A stretch of 64,000 nt of DNA from Paramoeba atlantica (lineage: Eukaryota > Discosea), in NCBI GenBank assembly GCA_977017575.1, contig CDRNVI010000080.1:62001-126000 (forward strand), given 5' to 3'. Below, in pieces: positions 31,043 to 40,815 of this stretch; within the stretch, counting starts at the first letter, position 1; each line of letters starts with the position of its first letter. The notes below the pieces were generated by a model that saw nothing but the letters and a program-made list of their open reading frames with translations, did no database searches and was not told the DNA's origin. The position numbers and the translations under genes are program-made.

Positions 31043-31948
31043 ATGTATTTAAATACACCGCGCATTCGAGCACGTCAATCCGTGACGCCTTTACTTCTGG
31101 CCATCTTATCGCTGCTAGCAGTCCTAAACATGGAGGATGCAACATTGAGGAAACGAAATAGCACGACGTTTCTTGCAGATAATAGTACATCCTGCTCAAC
31201 ACAAAACGAAGACGCGGATCTCTCCTCTTTATGTATGAGCCCGTCTGGGCTATGGGCGACACCACTTCCTTGCACGCCTGGCGCGAACTTCTCTCCTATA
31301 CGACACTTTTCTCACACTCCCAAGTACCAACCGGATACTAACCGTTTTTTGTACCAGGGCCGACAGGACACCCCGTGGCCTTCACAGCGATCACACGCTC
31401 GTTTTCCTCAGGAAACTTTTCACACCCAACGCACTCCGGAAATTCGGAACATGCCATCACAAAACCGATGCTCACTACTACACCCCCTGGCCACTTCGGT
31501 ACCATCTCTCCGAAGCCCTGGGCTTCACAGATGCGCATCTGATACCGAGCTGCACTCATTCGTATGTGGTGATTTAGCCTTTGAGCCCCCTTTCGCACTT
31601 TCTGAGGGCACCAAGGATGATGCGAGCGTTAACAAAAAAGCTCTCACCCCATTGTTTCCGAACGCAATAAATATCCATCTATCAACTCCCGAAACAGCTT
31701 CAAAAAAAGTACGAGAACCGACTTTTCCCCCCACCTTGGAAACTTCGCATCCTGCTGACAATTCGTTTAAAGAACAGTCATTTCGCTCCGCAAAGCCACG
31801 TGGTTCCGCAAACACCGAAAGCTCTTTCTATGATTTTTGCGCAAACTTCCTTACGAACTGCATTATTTCTGTTTGGACCATTACGGAATACGCGCTTGTC
31901 GTGCTTGCACTTTGTTGCTTTGGCGTTCCCACAACGGTTTCCTTCTGA
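31043..31948 (+). CDS. Unknown protein with C-terminal membrane segment
   Basis: 301 residues; a second ATG at 31130 (MEDATLRKRN) would remove a hydrophobic N-terminus (VTPLLLAILSLLAVL). The middle is Ser/Thr/Pro-rich and mostly disordered in appearance, with several S/T-P sites (SPSGLWATPLPCTPG). The last 40 residues (FCANFLTNCIISVWTITEYALVVLALCC) form one or two hydrophobic segments, so a tail-anchored or multipass protein is possible. No family recognised. It lies in the same direction as all its neighbours, which supports it being a gene. Confidence 0.5.
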   Translation: MYLNTPRIRARQSVTPLLLAILSLLAVLNMEDATLRKRNSTTFLADNSTSCSTQNEDADLSSLCMSPSGLWATPLPCTPGANFSPIRHFSHTPKYQPDTNRFLYQGRQDTPWPSQRSHARFPQETFHTQRTPEIRNMPSQNRCSLLHPLATSVPSLRSPGLHRCASDTELHSFVCGDLAFEPPFALSEGTKDDASVNKKALTPLFPNAINIHLSTPETASKKVREPTFPPTLETSHPADNSFKEQSFRSAKPRGSANTESSFYDFCANFLTNCIISVWTITEYALVVLALCCFGVPTTVSF

Positions 31949-32374
31949 CACCTCAACGGTGATGCCCTACCGAACAGTGCTTGTACTGCGGTAGACATTT
32001 TCGCCATTTTTTCCGCTCTGTATCCTACTGGGACCTAGTCGAGCGGGGGAAAATCATTGGGGTAGGTAAGGTTTGCTTTTGAATCAAAACGTTCTTCCGG
32101 ATCAAAAACGTTGGTAACAACTATGCGTTGGATACGTAAGGTCGGATCCAACCGTGTGTTTGCAAAAAAAGTAGTATCATTCCTTCCTAGAAACTGTAAT
32201 ACATTATTATGAAATTACTGAATCATTACAAAATTCTTCAAGTAACTGAATTTTTCTTTCTAATTATTGAAAAGTTTTCTACGTCATCTATACTTTTTGC
32301 GTTTTACGATAGCCTGGTAAGACGTTTTTGAATAAGTTTTGAATAAGTAGACTATATGGAACGACGTACACCGA

Positions 32375-32716
32375 ATGGGGAAAAATAAAGCAGCACGAAG
32401 TCGGGGTACAAAAGTGGAACTTCCGTACGATGCGGAAAACGATGACTTGCAATCTTTGTATTCAAAGTCGAACAGTAGTGCACAGATGCCTTCCGCAACC
32501 CGGACTTTGCAACGGAGCAAAGATACCTCTGACTCATTGGAACATTTTTCCAAAACTCTCGAAAATTCGTTAAGCACTACCTCATTAACCAGTGCTGTGG
32601 AATATCAGCAATCTCCTCTATTTGAGGTGAGAAAATCCGTTCCTTATAGTCGGTATGAAGTAGAGCTTACCTATCAAGCGGCACGAAAGAAGATATTTAA
32701 CAGTGAGGCGGAATAG
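32375..32716 (+). CDS. Small unknown protein
   Basis: 113 residues, beginning with a basic MGKNKAARSRGTK. The middle is Ser-rich and apparently disordered, and the C-terminal YEVELTYQAARKKIF could form an amphipathic helix. No family recognised. Evidence for a gene is an uninterrupted frame from ATG, + orientation, and a place 440 bp upstream of eS31. Confidence is modest because it is short. Confidence 0.4.
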   Translation: MGKNKAARSRGTKVELPYDAENDDLQSLYSKSNSSAQMPSATRTLQRSKDTSDSLEHFSKTLENSLSTTSLTSAVEYQQSPLFEVRKSVPYSRYEVELTYQAARKKIFNSEAE

Positions 32717-33155
32717 ACTTGTAAGCTCACGATCTGTTTGACATGTCAAGAGCTCAGCGCGTATACACTAAACAAAAAATTTAGTGCTGCAGATGGTTCG
32801 AATAAAACGTCGCAAGTTTGACATAGCGCGTTTTCTCTTTTTGCAGATGCTTTGAATTTATGCGAAATCAATTTATTACACCATGTGAGAATTTGAGAGA
32901 TTTAATATAGGGGGATTCTAGCCCCCTCCCTATGAAGAAAAGGACCAAAAGAGTCTAAAATTGGTACCGTAAGCCTTCTTTTCACTTTCATTAGTGTGGA
33001 GTCTCAAAATTGTAAGTCTTTTACACTATAAATCGTTTTCTATCCCTTTATCAAAGCGCGGTGTTTGCTTTGAGTCAGAAGGTCGTGCTACTGCGTTAGA
33101 AAAAAATCGTTTGCATTTATTTCAAGGTTTCTATTTTGGTTTCATAAAGTGTATT

Positions 33156-33449
33156 ATGCCCTCCGACGCGTTCTCGCTTTCTCCTCCCGTTCAAAGTAGT
33201 CTCCTGGGAGGAAAGGCAAAGAAAAAGAAGAAGAAGCCATTGACGGGGAAGATCATTGCTCGTCACAAGCATAAGACTGTAAAACTCGCGATCCTGAAAT
33301 ACTTTCAAGTTGAGGGAGAAGGGGATATGCTAAGAGTCACCCGTACCCGAATGGAATGCCCAAATTGTGGTCCCGGGGTGTACCTTGCAAAGCACAAAGA
33401 TCGACGATCCTGCGGAAAGTGTGGTCTTGCGTTGAACCCTCCAAAGTAG
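33156..33449 (+). CDS. Small-subunit ribosomal protein eS31 (S27a), no ubiquitin
   Basis: 97 residues. Residues 18-97 match eS31: LLGGKAKKKKKKP, the basic HKHKTVKLAILKYFQV block, and a four-cysteine zinc site C-x2-C ... C-x2-C (ECPNCGPGVYL ... RSCGKCG). It is part of the 40S beak. In most eukaryotes this protein is made as a ubiquitin fusion cut after Gly-Gly. Here only 17 unrelated residues precede a Leu-Leu-Gly-Gly that mimics the ubiquitin C-terminus. The ATG at 33156 was chosen because upstream in-frame residues do not resemble ubiquitin. Whether the N-terminus is removed after GG is unknown. Confidence 0.9.
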   Translation: MPSDAFSLSPPVQSSLLGGKAKKKKKKPLTGKIIARHKHKTVKLAILKYFQVEGEGDMLRVTRTRMECPNCGPGVYLAKHKDRRSCGKCGLALNPPK

Positions 33450-33737
33450 GAAAGAGATAAGTATTCAAGAAGTAAGCGATCCAAGAGAAATTCCCTACTC
33501 GGTTGAACAAGACACATCAATTAATCAAATGATATGATTTCCGCATGGGCAATATTCTTTATTCTTGTTTTTTATTCTTGAACTGAAGAAACTGAAGAAA
33601 ACGCAATCAAAGACGTTACGTAACCATACACAATACGCAGGTAAAAATAAGAGAAGCAAATATTGAACGCACGTTGACTTTCACTGTAAGTTCTATTCAA
33701 ATTTAAACGTAGCTCGTGCTTATCCTCTTAATCTTCT

Positions 33738-35696
33738 ATGCACGGAGGCAGATGTCCTTCGCTTCATTTTCTCACGAACTCAAATTTCTTCTCTGTGCGT
33801 AGGCAATCGTTCTCCACCCGACGCACCGCTTTTCTCTCCTCTACCCCATTGCTACGCCACAAGCACGACACTGCTATCCCCTGCTTACACACCCCAGAGG
33901 ACTCATCCGCTCGTGCGTCGTTTCCCACACAGTTGGACGACCTTCCCGATGACGGTCAGAGCTCGACGGGCACACCCACCGCTTCGTACCCCCGGCGCGA
34001 GACGCCCATCCCCTCTTTTTCCTCCTCCTTTTCTTTTCCCAGTAGTACCGAACCTGTCCGTGACCGTGACGTCGGGGCCCAATGGGGTGGACGTCTCTCA
34101 GAACACCAGCGTCGGAATTCCCCAACCCATCCTGACGAGACCCACGCATGGGCTCAGCGCAACCAGCAGTTCACCCGTGCCACCCGTGCCGTGTTTGTCA
34201 CCATAACCTCCCACCTCCCCCCACAGGAGAAAGTCCTCCGTCTCGCGGAGCTCTTCCGTGACGTCACCGCCAATGCCCTACAACTCCGTCCCCCCACCTA
34301 TGAGGACATGTTCGAACTCATGCTCTCCACCCCCTACCACCGCGGCACCCCCTTCCCCCACACCGAGCTCATGTTCCGCATGTACCACCACATGAAGGCC
34401 GGGTTCGCCTCCCCCACGGCCAAGCTCCTCGAGTACCTCATGTGTGCCCTCGGGCGCACCCGGGTCGCGGACCCCCGGGCGGAGGCCCGCGCCCACCGCC
34501 TCATGCTCGACGCCGACCGCCACGCCCTCACCCCCACCCGCTACACCTACACCCACTACTTCGACCTCTGCGGCCTCAACGGCGCGACCCACGTAGCGCT
34601 CGCCCGCTTCGTCGACGCGCGGCACCGGCTCGGGGTGCAGCCCGACGAGGGGATGTGCACCACGCTGATCCGCGCCCTCGTGCGCAACGGGCACACCGAG
34701 GAGGCGGTGGGGTTCATTGCCCGGATGTACGCCGTCCCGGTGGACGTGTTTCTCATGGACGCGATCCTGGAGGCGTTCGCGAGGAGCGCGGACCCGTTGG
34801 CCGCGTTTAGTGCCTACCGTGGGCTGCTGGGGAGTGGGGTTACCCCGTGCCCGTACACGTTCTGGTACCTGTTGATGGCGTGTGAGAAGAGTGGGCATTG
34901 GGAGGAGACCCCGTTCGTGTTGCAGGAGATGCATAAGCTTCATGTGAAGGGGAATCCCGGGACGTTGAATTTGCTGTTGAAGGGGTTTATTTTGCTAAAG
35001 AAGGAGTCCGTGGCCCGGCGGCTGTATCAAACCATGAAACGGCGTAAGGTGGAGGTGTGGGAGGGGATTCAAAAAGCCCTACCGGCGGGCTGGGACCAGG
35101 AGGCGCGGGAAAAGGTTGAGGTCTCCGAGCAGCGCATACAAGACCAGGCGGAGCGCAAACAAAAGGCGCAGGCCGATATGGAAGCTTTGATGCAGTATAA
35201 AGCGGAGAAATTAGCATCTCGGCGATCTGCTTCTGGTAGTGAAGCTGATGGCAAGCCCGCGTCATCGGACTCCGCAATATCGGTAAAAGATCCCTCCACA
35301 CCACGGGTTGTACGTCCTCCTCGATCTGGAAAACTAATTCCGATGGATAGAGATCATTTGGAAATGTTCGCCCGTCATCGACGACTGTCCTGGGTGTCCA
35401 TTCGTTACCTGGAAAAATTTGTTCGTGATCGGGAGAAGGAGAAGCAACGTGAGGATCTTAAGACGGTAGGAAGTGATAGGCGACCTCCACGGCGGATGTC
35501 AGCAAGACAAATCAAGGCAAGCGTTTATCGTTTCTTTGGTGTACGGCCGGTGGAGAGGGATGAAGAAGGTACCGAGGATGCCAACACACATGATAAGTCT
35601 CTGAAAAGGAATAATGAAGAGAAAACGCCGTTTTATGGCACAAGAGGAGGATCCAGACCAAGAAGATTATCGCGCACAAAAGTGTCGAGAAGGTAA
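33738..35696 (+). CDS. Pentatricopeptide repeat protein, probably mitochondrial
   Basis: 652 residues. The N-terminus is basic and Ser-rich (VRRQSFSTRRTAFLSS), as in a mitochondrial presequence. About residues 200-430 are helical repeats of ~35 residues with PPR character: VQPDEGMCTTLIRALVRNGHTEEAVGF, VDVFLMDAILEAFARSADPLAAFSAY, VTPCPYTFWYLLMACEKSGHWEE and GNPGTLNLLLKGFILLKKESVARRLY. A charged, Lys/Arg/Glu-rich C-terminal third follows. PPR proteins bind organellar RNA or mitoribosomes, and kinetoplastids have many. The segment 34200-34850 is extremely GC-rich compared with both ends of the gene. Confidence 0.85.
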   Translation: MHGGRCPSLHFLTNSNFFSVRRQSFSTRRTAFLSSTPLLRHKHDTAIPCLHTPEDSSARASFPTQLDDLPDDGQSSTGTPTASYPRRETPIPSFSSSFSFPSSTEPVRDRDVGAQWGGRLSEHQRRNSPTHPDETHAWAQRNQQFTRATRAVFVTITSHLPPQEKVLRLAELFRDVTANALQLRPPTYEDMFELMLSTPYHRGTPFPHTELMFRMYHHMKAGFASPTAKLLEYLMCALGRTRVADPRAEARAHRLMLDADRHALTPTRYTYTHYFDLCGLNGATHVALARFVDARHRLGVQPDEGMCTTLIRALVRNGHTEEAVGFIARMYAVPVDVFLMDAILEAFARSADPLAAFSAYRGLLGSGVTPCPYTFWYLLMACEKSGHWEETPFVLQEMHKLHVKGNPGTLNLLLKGFILLKKESVARRLYQTMKRRKVEVWEGIQKALPAGWDQEAREKVEVSEQRIQDQAERKQKAQADMEALMQYKAEKLASRRSASGSEADGKPASSDSAISVKDPSTPRVVRPPRSGKLIPMDRDHLEMFARHRRLSWVSIRYLEKFVRDREKEKQREDLKTVGSDRRPPRRMSARQIKASVYRFFGVRPVERDEEGTEDANTHDKSLKRNNEEKTPFYGTRGGSRPRRLSRTKVSRR

Positions 35697-35881
35697 TATA
35701 CAGGTAGATAGGCAAGAATCCTATGAAGTGCTTCAACTTGGGATTTATGTTTTATACTTGTAGTAGTTACAAATAAATAGCATCAATCAAACAGGCCCAT
35801 CTCTATTTTGACGTTTTTTTCTTAATCGTAGGAATTTTTCTTTAGAATCGCACTTTTTGGATAACTCACTATCTGTAAAAC

Positions 35882-36646
35882 ATGTACTTACTTTTTCTCC
35901 ACACCAAAGATTCCGAGGATCGGCGACTTAAAACAGGATCTAACACAGTTTCTTCGGGTAGAAGAGGTAAAATTCGAGGTAACACTCTCCCCGTGGAGGT
36001 CGCTTTAGAACTCTTTTTGCGTAACGTCACAGGGCAGCCCGCGTCGTGGAATGCGGCCAATCCGATCGCAAGCTGGTATAAGGCCGAAATGCGCACGCAA
36101 GACAAACTGGAACTACAGTTTGGTTCGATATCTCTTCGTGGTAAGCTGAACTGGGCATCGCTTCCTTCCATTACTTCCGTTCTTCTGATACATGACAACC
36201 AGCTCGAGGGTTCATTCCTTTGCAATGAGTTGCCCAGTGGGCTTCAGGTAATATGGGCTAACGGCAACAAATTTTCTGGACCGTTAGATATAGAAAATTT
36301 GCCCGTTGCCATGGCCGTGTGCTATTTCGGGAACAATAAATTTATAGGAGAGCTCAACCTCCGTAATCTGCCTCCCAGGCTACGTGAGCTACATCTGGAA
36401 TTTAACTCGTTTGAGGGAAACATTGATCTTTCTACTCTTCCCGGGCTTTTGCAAAGGATTGATTTGAGTTGGAACAAACTGAGCGGAGAACTTGATGTGA
36501 GCCATCTAACGGATGCCATGCTGCACTTGAATGTATATAACAACGCGTTTCAGGGGGTGATACCCGACCCGCCTCCTAAATGCGTTCAGTTACATAAGAA
36601 ATTCCAAGTTCCCAATATTCCTTTTGTAATGAGAGACCAATTGTGA
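35882..36646 (+). CDS. Leucine-rich repeat protein 2
   Basis: 254 residues from the ATG at 35882. The N-terminus (MYLLFLHTKDSEDRR) is not a clear signal peptide. The family motif KIRGNTLP is present, but the cap cysteines of the other members are absent (SWYKAEMRT where others read CSWSGVTCD). Six 23-residue repeats follow, the first with the family mark GKLNWASLP; later ones read FIGELNLRNLPPRLRELHLEFNS. The protein ends shortly after the last repeat. Loss of the disulfide cap suggests either a cytosolic form or relaxed constraint. SRP receptor alpha starts 184 bp downstream. Confidence 0.83.
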   Translation: MYLLFLHTKDSEDRRLKTGSNTVSSGRRGKIRGNTLPVEVALELFLRNVTGQPASWNAANPIASWYKAEMRTQDKLELQFGSISLRGKLNWASLPSITSVLLIHDNQLEGSFLCNELPSGLQVIWANGNKFSGPLDIENLPVAMAVCYFGNNKFIGELNLRNLPPRLRELHLEFNSFEGNIDLSTLPGLLQRIDLSWNKLSGELDVSHLTDAMLHLNVYNNAFQGVIPDPPPKCVQLHKKFQVPNIPFVMRDQL

Positions 36647-36829
36647 CAAAAAACAGGAAATAGATTATTGTTTGCTACACCCCTCCTATGGACAGTTGAA
36701 AACCTTTGGTCTCAAAGTTCGGCAAAGATTTTTTTTAAAATAATGACATGGAAATATTACATAAAAACGCTGATAAAACTTATTGATTGCGTAGAAACGC
36801 TGACATTTTGCCACTATTCTGCCTCCAAC

Positions 36830-38722
36830 ATGATCGATGAGGTATCCGTTGTCTCGTTCGGCGGGTGTGTGTTGTGGCGACACACATCTCGACCTATACA
36901 GGGTAATCCAGTGAATCAGTTTGTCAAGAACATACTGCTGGAGGAGCGCATTGGAGAGGGGCGTGTCGGATATCTTTCTGGGGAGTACCGAGTGCAGTAC
37001 CAAATGGGGAACGAGGAAGAAGTCTTCTTTGTCGCACTAACCCGTAAGGCTGTGCCACTGTGTGCCTACGACTTACTGTCGTCTCTGCGGAAGTTATTTT
37101 TAAGGGGGTACCGGTGTTCCTCCTCTACTTGTCCACCTCTACTGAGTGTTTCTCCTTCGCTGGGTGAGTCTCTGCGGCGAGAGCTGGATGCTTTCCAGCC
37201 AGAACTGCACAGCGACACGAACATATTTTCCGTAGACCAAGAAGAAACCCTCACGACTGCCGAAGTCCCCATAGTAGAAGCAGCGACTCAAGACCTGGAA
37301 GATAGTCCGGAAACGGAGGCCGCGTTTCCCTCAACTGGGGGAGGTATCTCCGGAGGGAACTCCCTTCCTGCCGAAAATACAGAAGACACAGTTCCTCTCG
37401 ACTCTCCCCCGGCGGAAGGCCCCAAAAAGATCTCTCGCGTGTTAATCAGCCGACATGGTGTGCGAAAATCTAGCAAACCCCTCGTCCCTCCCCCCGCAAA
37501 CCCTTCCACAGTAATATCGGATGAAAAAGAGACTCCGGCGAAACCCGAGGGCCGGAAAGCAAAGCCTGGCACCGCAAAACCCAAGAAGCCACGACAGTGG
37601 GGAGATACCCAAGGCCGGGAAGAGGACTATGTGATTCACAACGAGAACAACACAATAAACTCTCCGCCCCCCAACACTGTCAGCCAACTTTTACAACGGG
37701 ACCCCCAAGGAGAGGTCGCCCCGGTGGAGTTAGAGAAGTGGGACACGCTAGAAAAGAATAAAACAAACGACACGGGCGGGGTCTTCGGCTTTCTTCGCCG
37801 AGCTCTCGGAGGGGAACGTTCTCTCGGGGAGGCAGAGATCGACACCGTCCTCCCACTCCTGCGGGATAAACTCATCTCCAAAAACGTCGCCGTGGAGGTC
37901 GCGGATCGGCTCACCGCCTCCGTCTCCAAAAGTCTCGAGGGCCGACGCGTGACTCACTTCCACAGCCTCTCCGAGGTGGTCGAGCGCGAGCTTAAAGAGG
38001 CGCTGCGACGTGTACTCACCCCGAAGAAAGAGATTAACCTGATACGGGACATCGCACGATCCCGTGAGTCTGTTTCCTCTTCCTCCTCCCCCCGTCCCTA
38101 TGTCGTGTGCCTGTGTGGGGTGAACGGGGTAGGGAAGTCCACCTCCCTTGCCAAGCTCGCGTTTCTCCTCACCCAGCACGGGTTTAAAGTACTCGTCGCG
38201 GCGTGTGACACTTTCCGAGGCGGGGCTGTGGAGCAGCTCGAGGTCCACTGCCGGGCTCTGGGCCTTCCCTTGCATACGCTCGGGTACGGCAAGGATGCCT
38301 CCCAGGTCGCGTCCTCGGCGATTACTCGTGCCACCCGGGAAGGGGTGGATGTCGTGTTGATCGACACCGCGGGGCGCATGCAGGACCATGAGGCACGGAT
38401 GAGTGCCCTGGCGCGTCTGATTCACGCCAACGCCCCCGATCTTACGCTATTCGTCGGGGAAGCACTGGTGGGGAATGACGGGGCTCACCAGCTGCAACAG
38501 TTTAACGACTGTTTTGTGCGGCACACCCCGCCTGGGGCTCGGGTTCGAGGGGTGGATGCGATTGTCCTCACAAAGTTTGACACGATTGATGATAAGGTGG
38601 GGGCCGCGTTGTCAATGGTGTACCAGTGTGGACAGCCGATTGCGTTTGTAGGGGTGGGACAGACGTACCAGGATTTGAAGAAACTGTCCCCGGAGGTGGT
38701 GGTACACTGTTTGTTGGATTAA
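36830..38722 (+). CDS. Signal recognition particle receptor subunit alpha
   Basis: 630 residues from the ATG at 36830. Residues 1-95 (MIDEVSVVSFGGCVLW...) form the SRX longin-type domain that binds SR-beta. A charged Pro/Ser/Lys-rich linker follows to about residue 310. The NG domain starts with a helical N region (about 320-410) and has P-loop GVNGVGKS (~430), DTFRGGAVEQL (~460), DTAGRMQDHEARM (~511) and TKFDTIDDK. This GTPase docks ribosome-nascent chain-SRP complexes at the ER membrane. Length and order match eukaryotic SR-alpha. The GTPase half is GC-richer than the flanks. The upstream in-frame extension lacks an ATG of good context and was not used. Confidence 0.93.
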   Translation: MIDEVSVVSFGGCVLWRHTSRPIQGNPVNQFVKNILLEERIGEGRVGYLSGEYRVQYQMGNEEEVFFVALTRKAVPLCAYDLLSSLRKLFLRGYRCSSSTCPPLLSVSPSLGESLRRELDAFQPELHSDTNIFSVDQEETLTTAEVPIVEAATQDLEDSPETEAAFPSTGGGISGGNSLPAENTEDTVPLDSPPAEGPKKISRVLISRHGVRKSSKPLVPPPANPSTVISDEKETPAKPEGRKAKPGTAKPKKPRQWGDTQGREEDYVIHNENNTINSPPPNTVSQLLQRDPQGEVAPVELEKWDTLEKNKTNDTGGVFGFLRRALGGERSLGEAEIDTVLPLLRDKLISKNVAVEVADRLTASVSKSLEGRRVTHFHSLSEVVERELKEALRRVLTPKKEINLIRDIARSRESVSSSSSPRPYVVCLCGVNGVGKSTSLAKLAFLLTQHGFKVLVAACDTFRGGAVEQLEVHCRALGLPLHTLGYGKDASQVASSAITRATREGVDVVLIDTAGRMQDHEARMSALARLIHANAPDLTLFVGEALVGNDGAHQLQQFNDCFVRHTPPGARVRGVDAIVLTKFDTIDDKVGAALSMVYQCGQPIAFVGVGQTYQDLKKLSPEVVVHCLLD

Positions 38723-38916
38723 AGTAAAGGAGTGAATATTTGACGGAGAAAAAAATGTGAATAGGGAGTGACAAATAAGTATTCTAACAAAATATCGTAC
38801 TGCAATGGAAGAGTACGATAGAAACTTGATAAAGGGGATTTTAACCAGAAAAATGAATAATATCCTTTGATTTTGTGTTCTTCTCTATTGCTTTTACGTC
38901 ATAGTCTTCTCTATAA

Positions 38917-39336
38917 ATGTACGCAAAGCCTGTTACTGGACCCTATATCTCCGGGGCAAACGCCGCTCCGGCCCAACCCACAGCACGGAATGATATGGGG
39001 GGGTGTATCCCCCGCATCACGCTAAACATGCTGCCTGATTTCTGTAACCAAACCGTCACGTTCTTCGGCCGTGCCACAGGAGTAGACCACGAGAACTGGA
39101 AAGTTCACACGGAGTGCCCACTTTCCAGCGAGACGCTCGTTCTCTCTGTGGAACAGGGTGACCCAGAGAAGTTGAAGTTCTCGGTGAACAACCAGTTTCT
39201 GCTAAAAGTCGGGAAGACACCTCAGGAGGTATCACTACTGGGCCACGTCTCCCTCACCGATAACTTTGATTTTGAAAGTTACAAGGGACTGATGCAACAC
39301 ATGTGGGGACACACGGCGAATTTGTTTCACTCATAA
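38917..39336 (+). CDS. Replication protein A 14-kDa subunit-like (RPA3)
   Basis: 139 residues. The order of signals matches RPA3: IPRITLNMLPDFCNQTVTFFGRATGV (compare the family's RxNxxML-x-F-x-V-x-xVGRv start), an OB-fold middle, and DNFDFESYKGLMQHM (the F-D-x-x-x-Y helix that contacts RPA2). RPA3 is the smallest subunit of the single-strand DNA-binding complex. A 25-residue N-terminal extension rich in Ala/Pro precedes the fold. Similarity is by pattern only, so another OB-fold protein is possible. The ATG follows a pyrimidine-rich tract (GTTCTTCTCTATTGCTTTT). Confidence 0.65.
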   Translation: MYAKPVTGPYISGANAAPAQPTARNDMGGCIPRITLNMLPDFCNQTVTFFGRATGVDHENWKVHTECPLSSETLVLSVEQGDPEKLKFSVNNQFLLKVGKTPQEVSLLGHVSLTDNFDFESYKGLMQHMWGHTANLFHS

Positions 39337-39692
39337 GTTTCTGATCATTATGTACTAGGGTTTGTAGCGATGCTTTCACACACATATTGTAAATCACGTA
39401 CGCTACTGTGGTGTACTGTATATTCAATCAAAGATACGTATTCAGTAAATTAATTGGGGTGAAAGGGCACATTTCGAAAGCTGTGCTTTAAAATTCTGGC
39501 CGTCATCAAATGAGAGTCTTCTCGTGGATACTTAAAAATAGGCTTGTATATTCGTATTTATGTCTACTCAGCATTTTTTTTACATCACGACGTCATGGTT
39601 TGTGCTTGTTTGTACTGAAACTTTCTAGTCGGAAATATTTCCTTTTCTCACCCGCATGCTACCTTTTCTTTGCTAAACTTCCAACTTTTCCC

Positions 39693-40529
39693 ATGTCTCA
39701 TCCGGTTGCGATTGTCACAGGTGCCAACAAAGGCATAGGGTATTACATTGCACGAAATCTTGCTCGCAAGGGTTTCAAAATTGTTCTGGGGTGTCGATCA
39801 CTGCCCAATGCTCAGGCCGCGCGAGATCAACTCCTGCATGAGACACCCAACGCAGAGATAGAGTGTTTACCGGTAGATATTTCCAGCGAGAAAAGTGTGC
39901 GGGAGGCAGCCCACTTGTTCGAAGCTATGCAAAAAAGGACCTACCCTGCTCGTGATTTTCGTGTTCTCGTCAACAACGCGGGATTCGCCTATAAAACCGA
40001 CTCCGCGGAGCCTTTTGCGACGCAGGCGAAAGTCACGGTAGACATCAATTTCTTTGGTACCCTACACATGTGTACGTATTTCACCCCACTGCTATCTACA
40101 GAGGGGGATGTACGCGTGGTGAATGTATCCAGTCGTATCGGTCGACTCCGTCAACTCACCAGCTCTTCTCTACGCTCCCAAATGGACTCTCCCGATCTCT
40201 CCCTAGAGGCACTGAAAACGCTCATGGGTCAGTTTCAGTCCCTCGCACAGACCAACGACCACGCAGCCCAGGGTTGGTCCCAGTCCGCTTATGGTGTGAG
40301 TAAATTAGGGGTGAATGCCCTCACACGGGTCCTGGCGCGAAACCAAGCCTCTCACATCCACTACACCTGTTGCTGCCCCGGATGGTGTCGCACCGATATG
40401 GCGGGGTGGGAAAATCCCCCGAAAAGTGCAGAGGAGGGAGCGGAGACTCCCACGTGGCTTGCTACCGCCCCGAGCGGCGACATAGGGAATGGAGCGTTCT
40501 ACGGGGAGAAGGTCAAGCTACGGTTTTAA
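39693..40529 (+). CDS. Short-chain dehydrogenase, carbonyl reductase (CBR1)-like
   Basis: 278 residues from the ATG at 39693, the usual CBR1 length. The NADPH site TGANKGIG is at residues 10-17, followed by GCR (cofactor choice), D-x-S in CLPVDISS, NNAGFAY, then the catalytic Ser in NVSSRIG and Tyr/Lys in SAYGVSKLGVN. The ~40-residue insert between the Ser and the Tyr is characteristic of CBR1-type monomeric carbonyl reductases, and CCPGWCRTDM matches the PGWVRTDM block. It would reduce carbonyls with NADPH in the cytosol. The in-frame extension upstream is hydrophobic, AT-rich and unlike the family. Confidence 0.92.
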   Translation: MSHPVAIVTGANKGIGYYIARNLARKGFKIVLGCRSLPNAQAARDQLLHETPNAEIECLPVDISSEKSVREAAHLFEAMQKRTYPARDFRVLVNNAGFAYKTDSAEPFATQAKVTVDINFFGTLHMCTYFTPLLSTEGDVRVVNVSSRIGRLRQLTSSSLRSQMDSPDLSLEALKTLMGQFQSLAQTNDHAAQGWSQSAYGVSKLGVNALTRVLARNQASHIHYTCCCPGWCRTDMAGWENPPKSAEEGAETPTWLATAPSGDIGNGAFYGEKVKLRF

Positions 40530-40626
40530 TGGTAACGCATTTCTTTTCTCATGGGTAAATTCTTGTCCGCACATGTAAATATTCTGCTGTTTAATTCAAA
40601 GAACGATCAAGATGTATACATGGATA

Positions 40627-40815
40627 TTGCGGTGGTTGTAAAACTACCGCTCTACCCTCGATTATTGAAAAAAAAGAGAACAAAAACAGTGAAAATATAA
40701 AGGGGAACACAGTAATATAATAGAAGAAAAAAATATAAAAGGGGGATCCGGTGGTCCAAAACTGAAAAAAAAAATTGAAAAAAATAAGGGGCCAGGGGGG
40801 GGGTCCAGGGGGATC
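40627..40815 (+). repeat. Dispersed repeat P, copy 2
   Basis: GCGGTGGTTGTAAAACTACC, TCGATTATTGAAAAAAAAGA and CAGTAATATAATAGAAG, ending GGGGTCCAGGGGG. This copy shows the uninterrupted form of the site where a MITE is inserted at 54421. Confidence 0.82.

Noticed and set aside
34278-34943. 221-codon - strand frame opposite the PPR gene
   Set aside because: Shadow of a GC-rich gene: high GC3 suppresses stops on the opposite strand; the product is Gly/Glu/Val-rich and unlike any family.
36668-36829. N-terminal extension of SR-alpha (54 residues)
   Set aside because: No conventional start, AT-rich, and the SRX domain begins at the ATG at 36830.
37748-38425. 225-codon - strand frame opposite SR-alpha
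   Set aside because: Same cause; the + strand encodes clear GTPase motifs across the same bases.
39510-39692. Hydrophobic N-terminal extension of the SDR
   Set aside because: CBR1-like enzymes are cytosolic and start shortly before TGxxxGIG; the extension looks like read-through of intergenic DNA.
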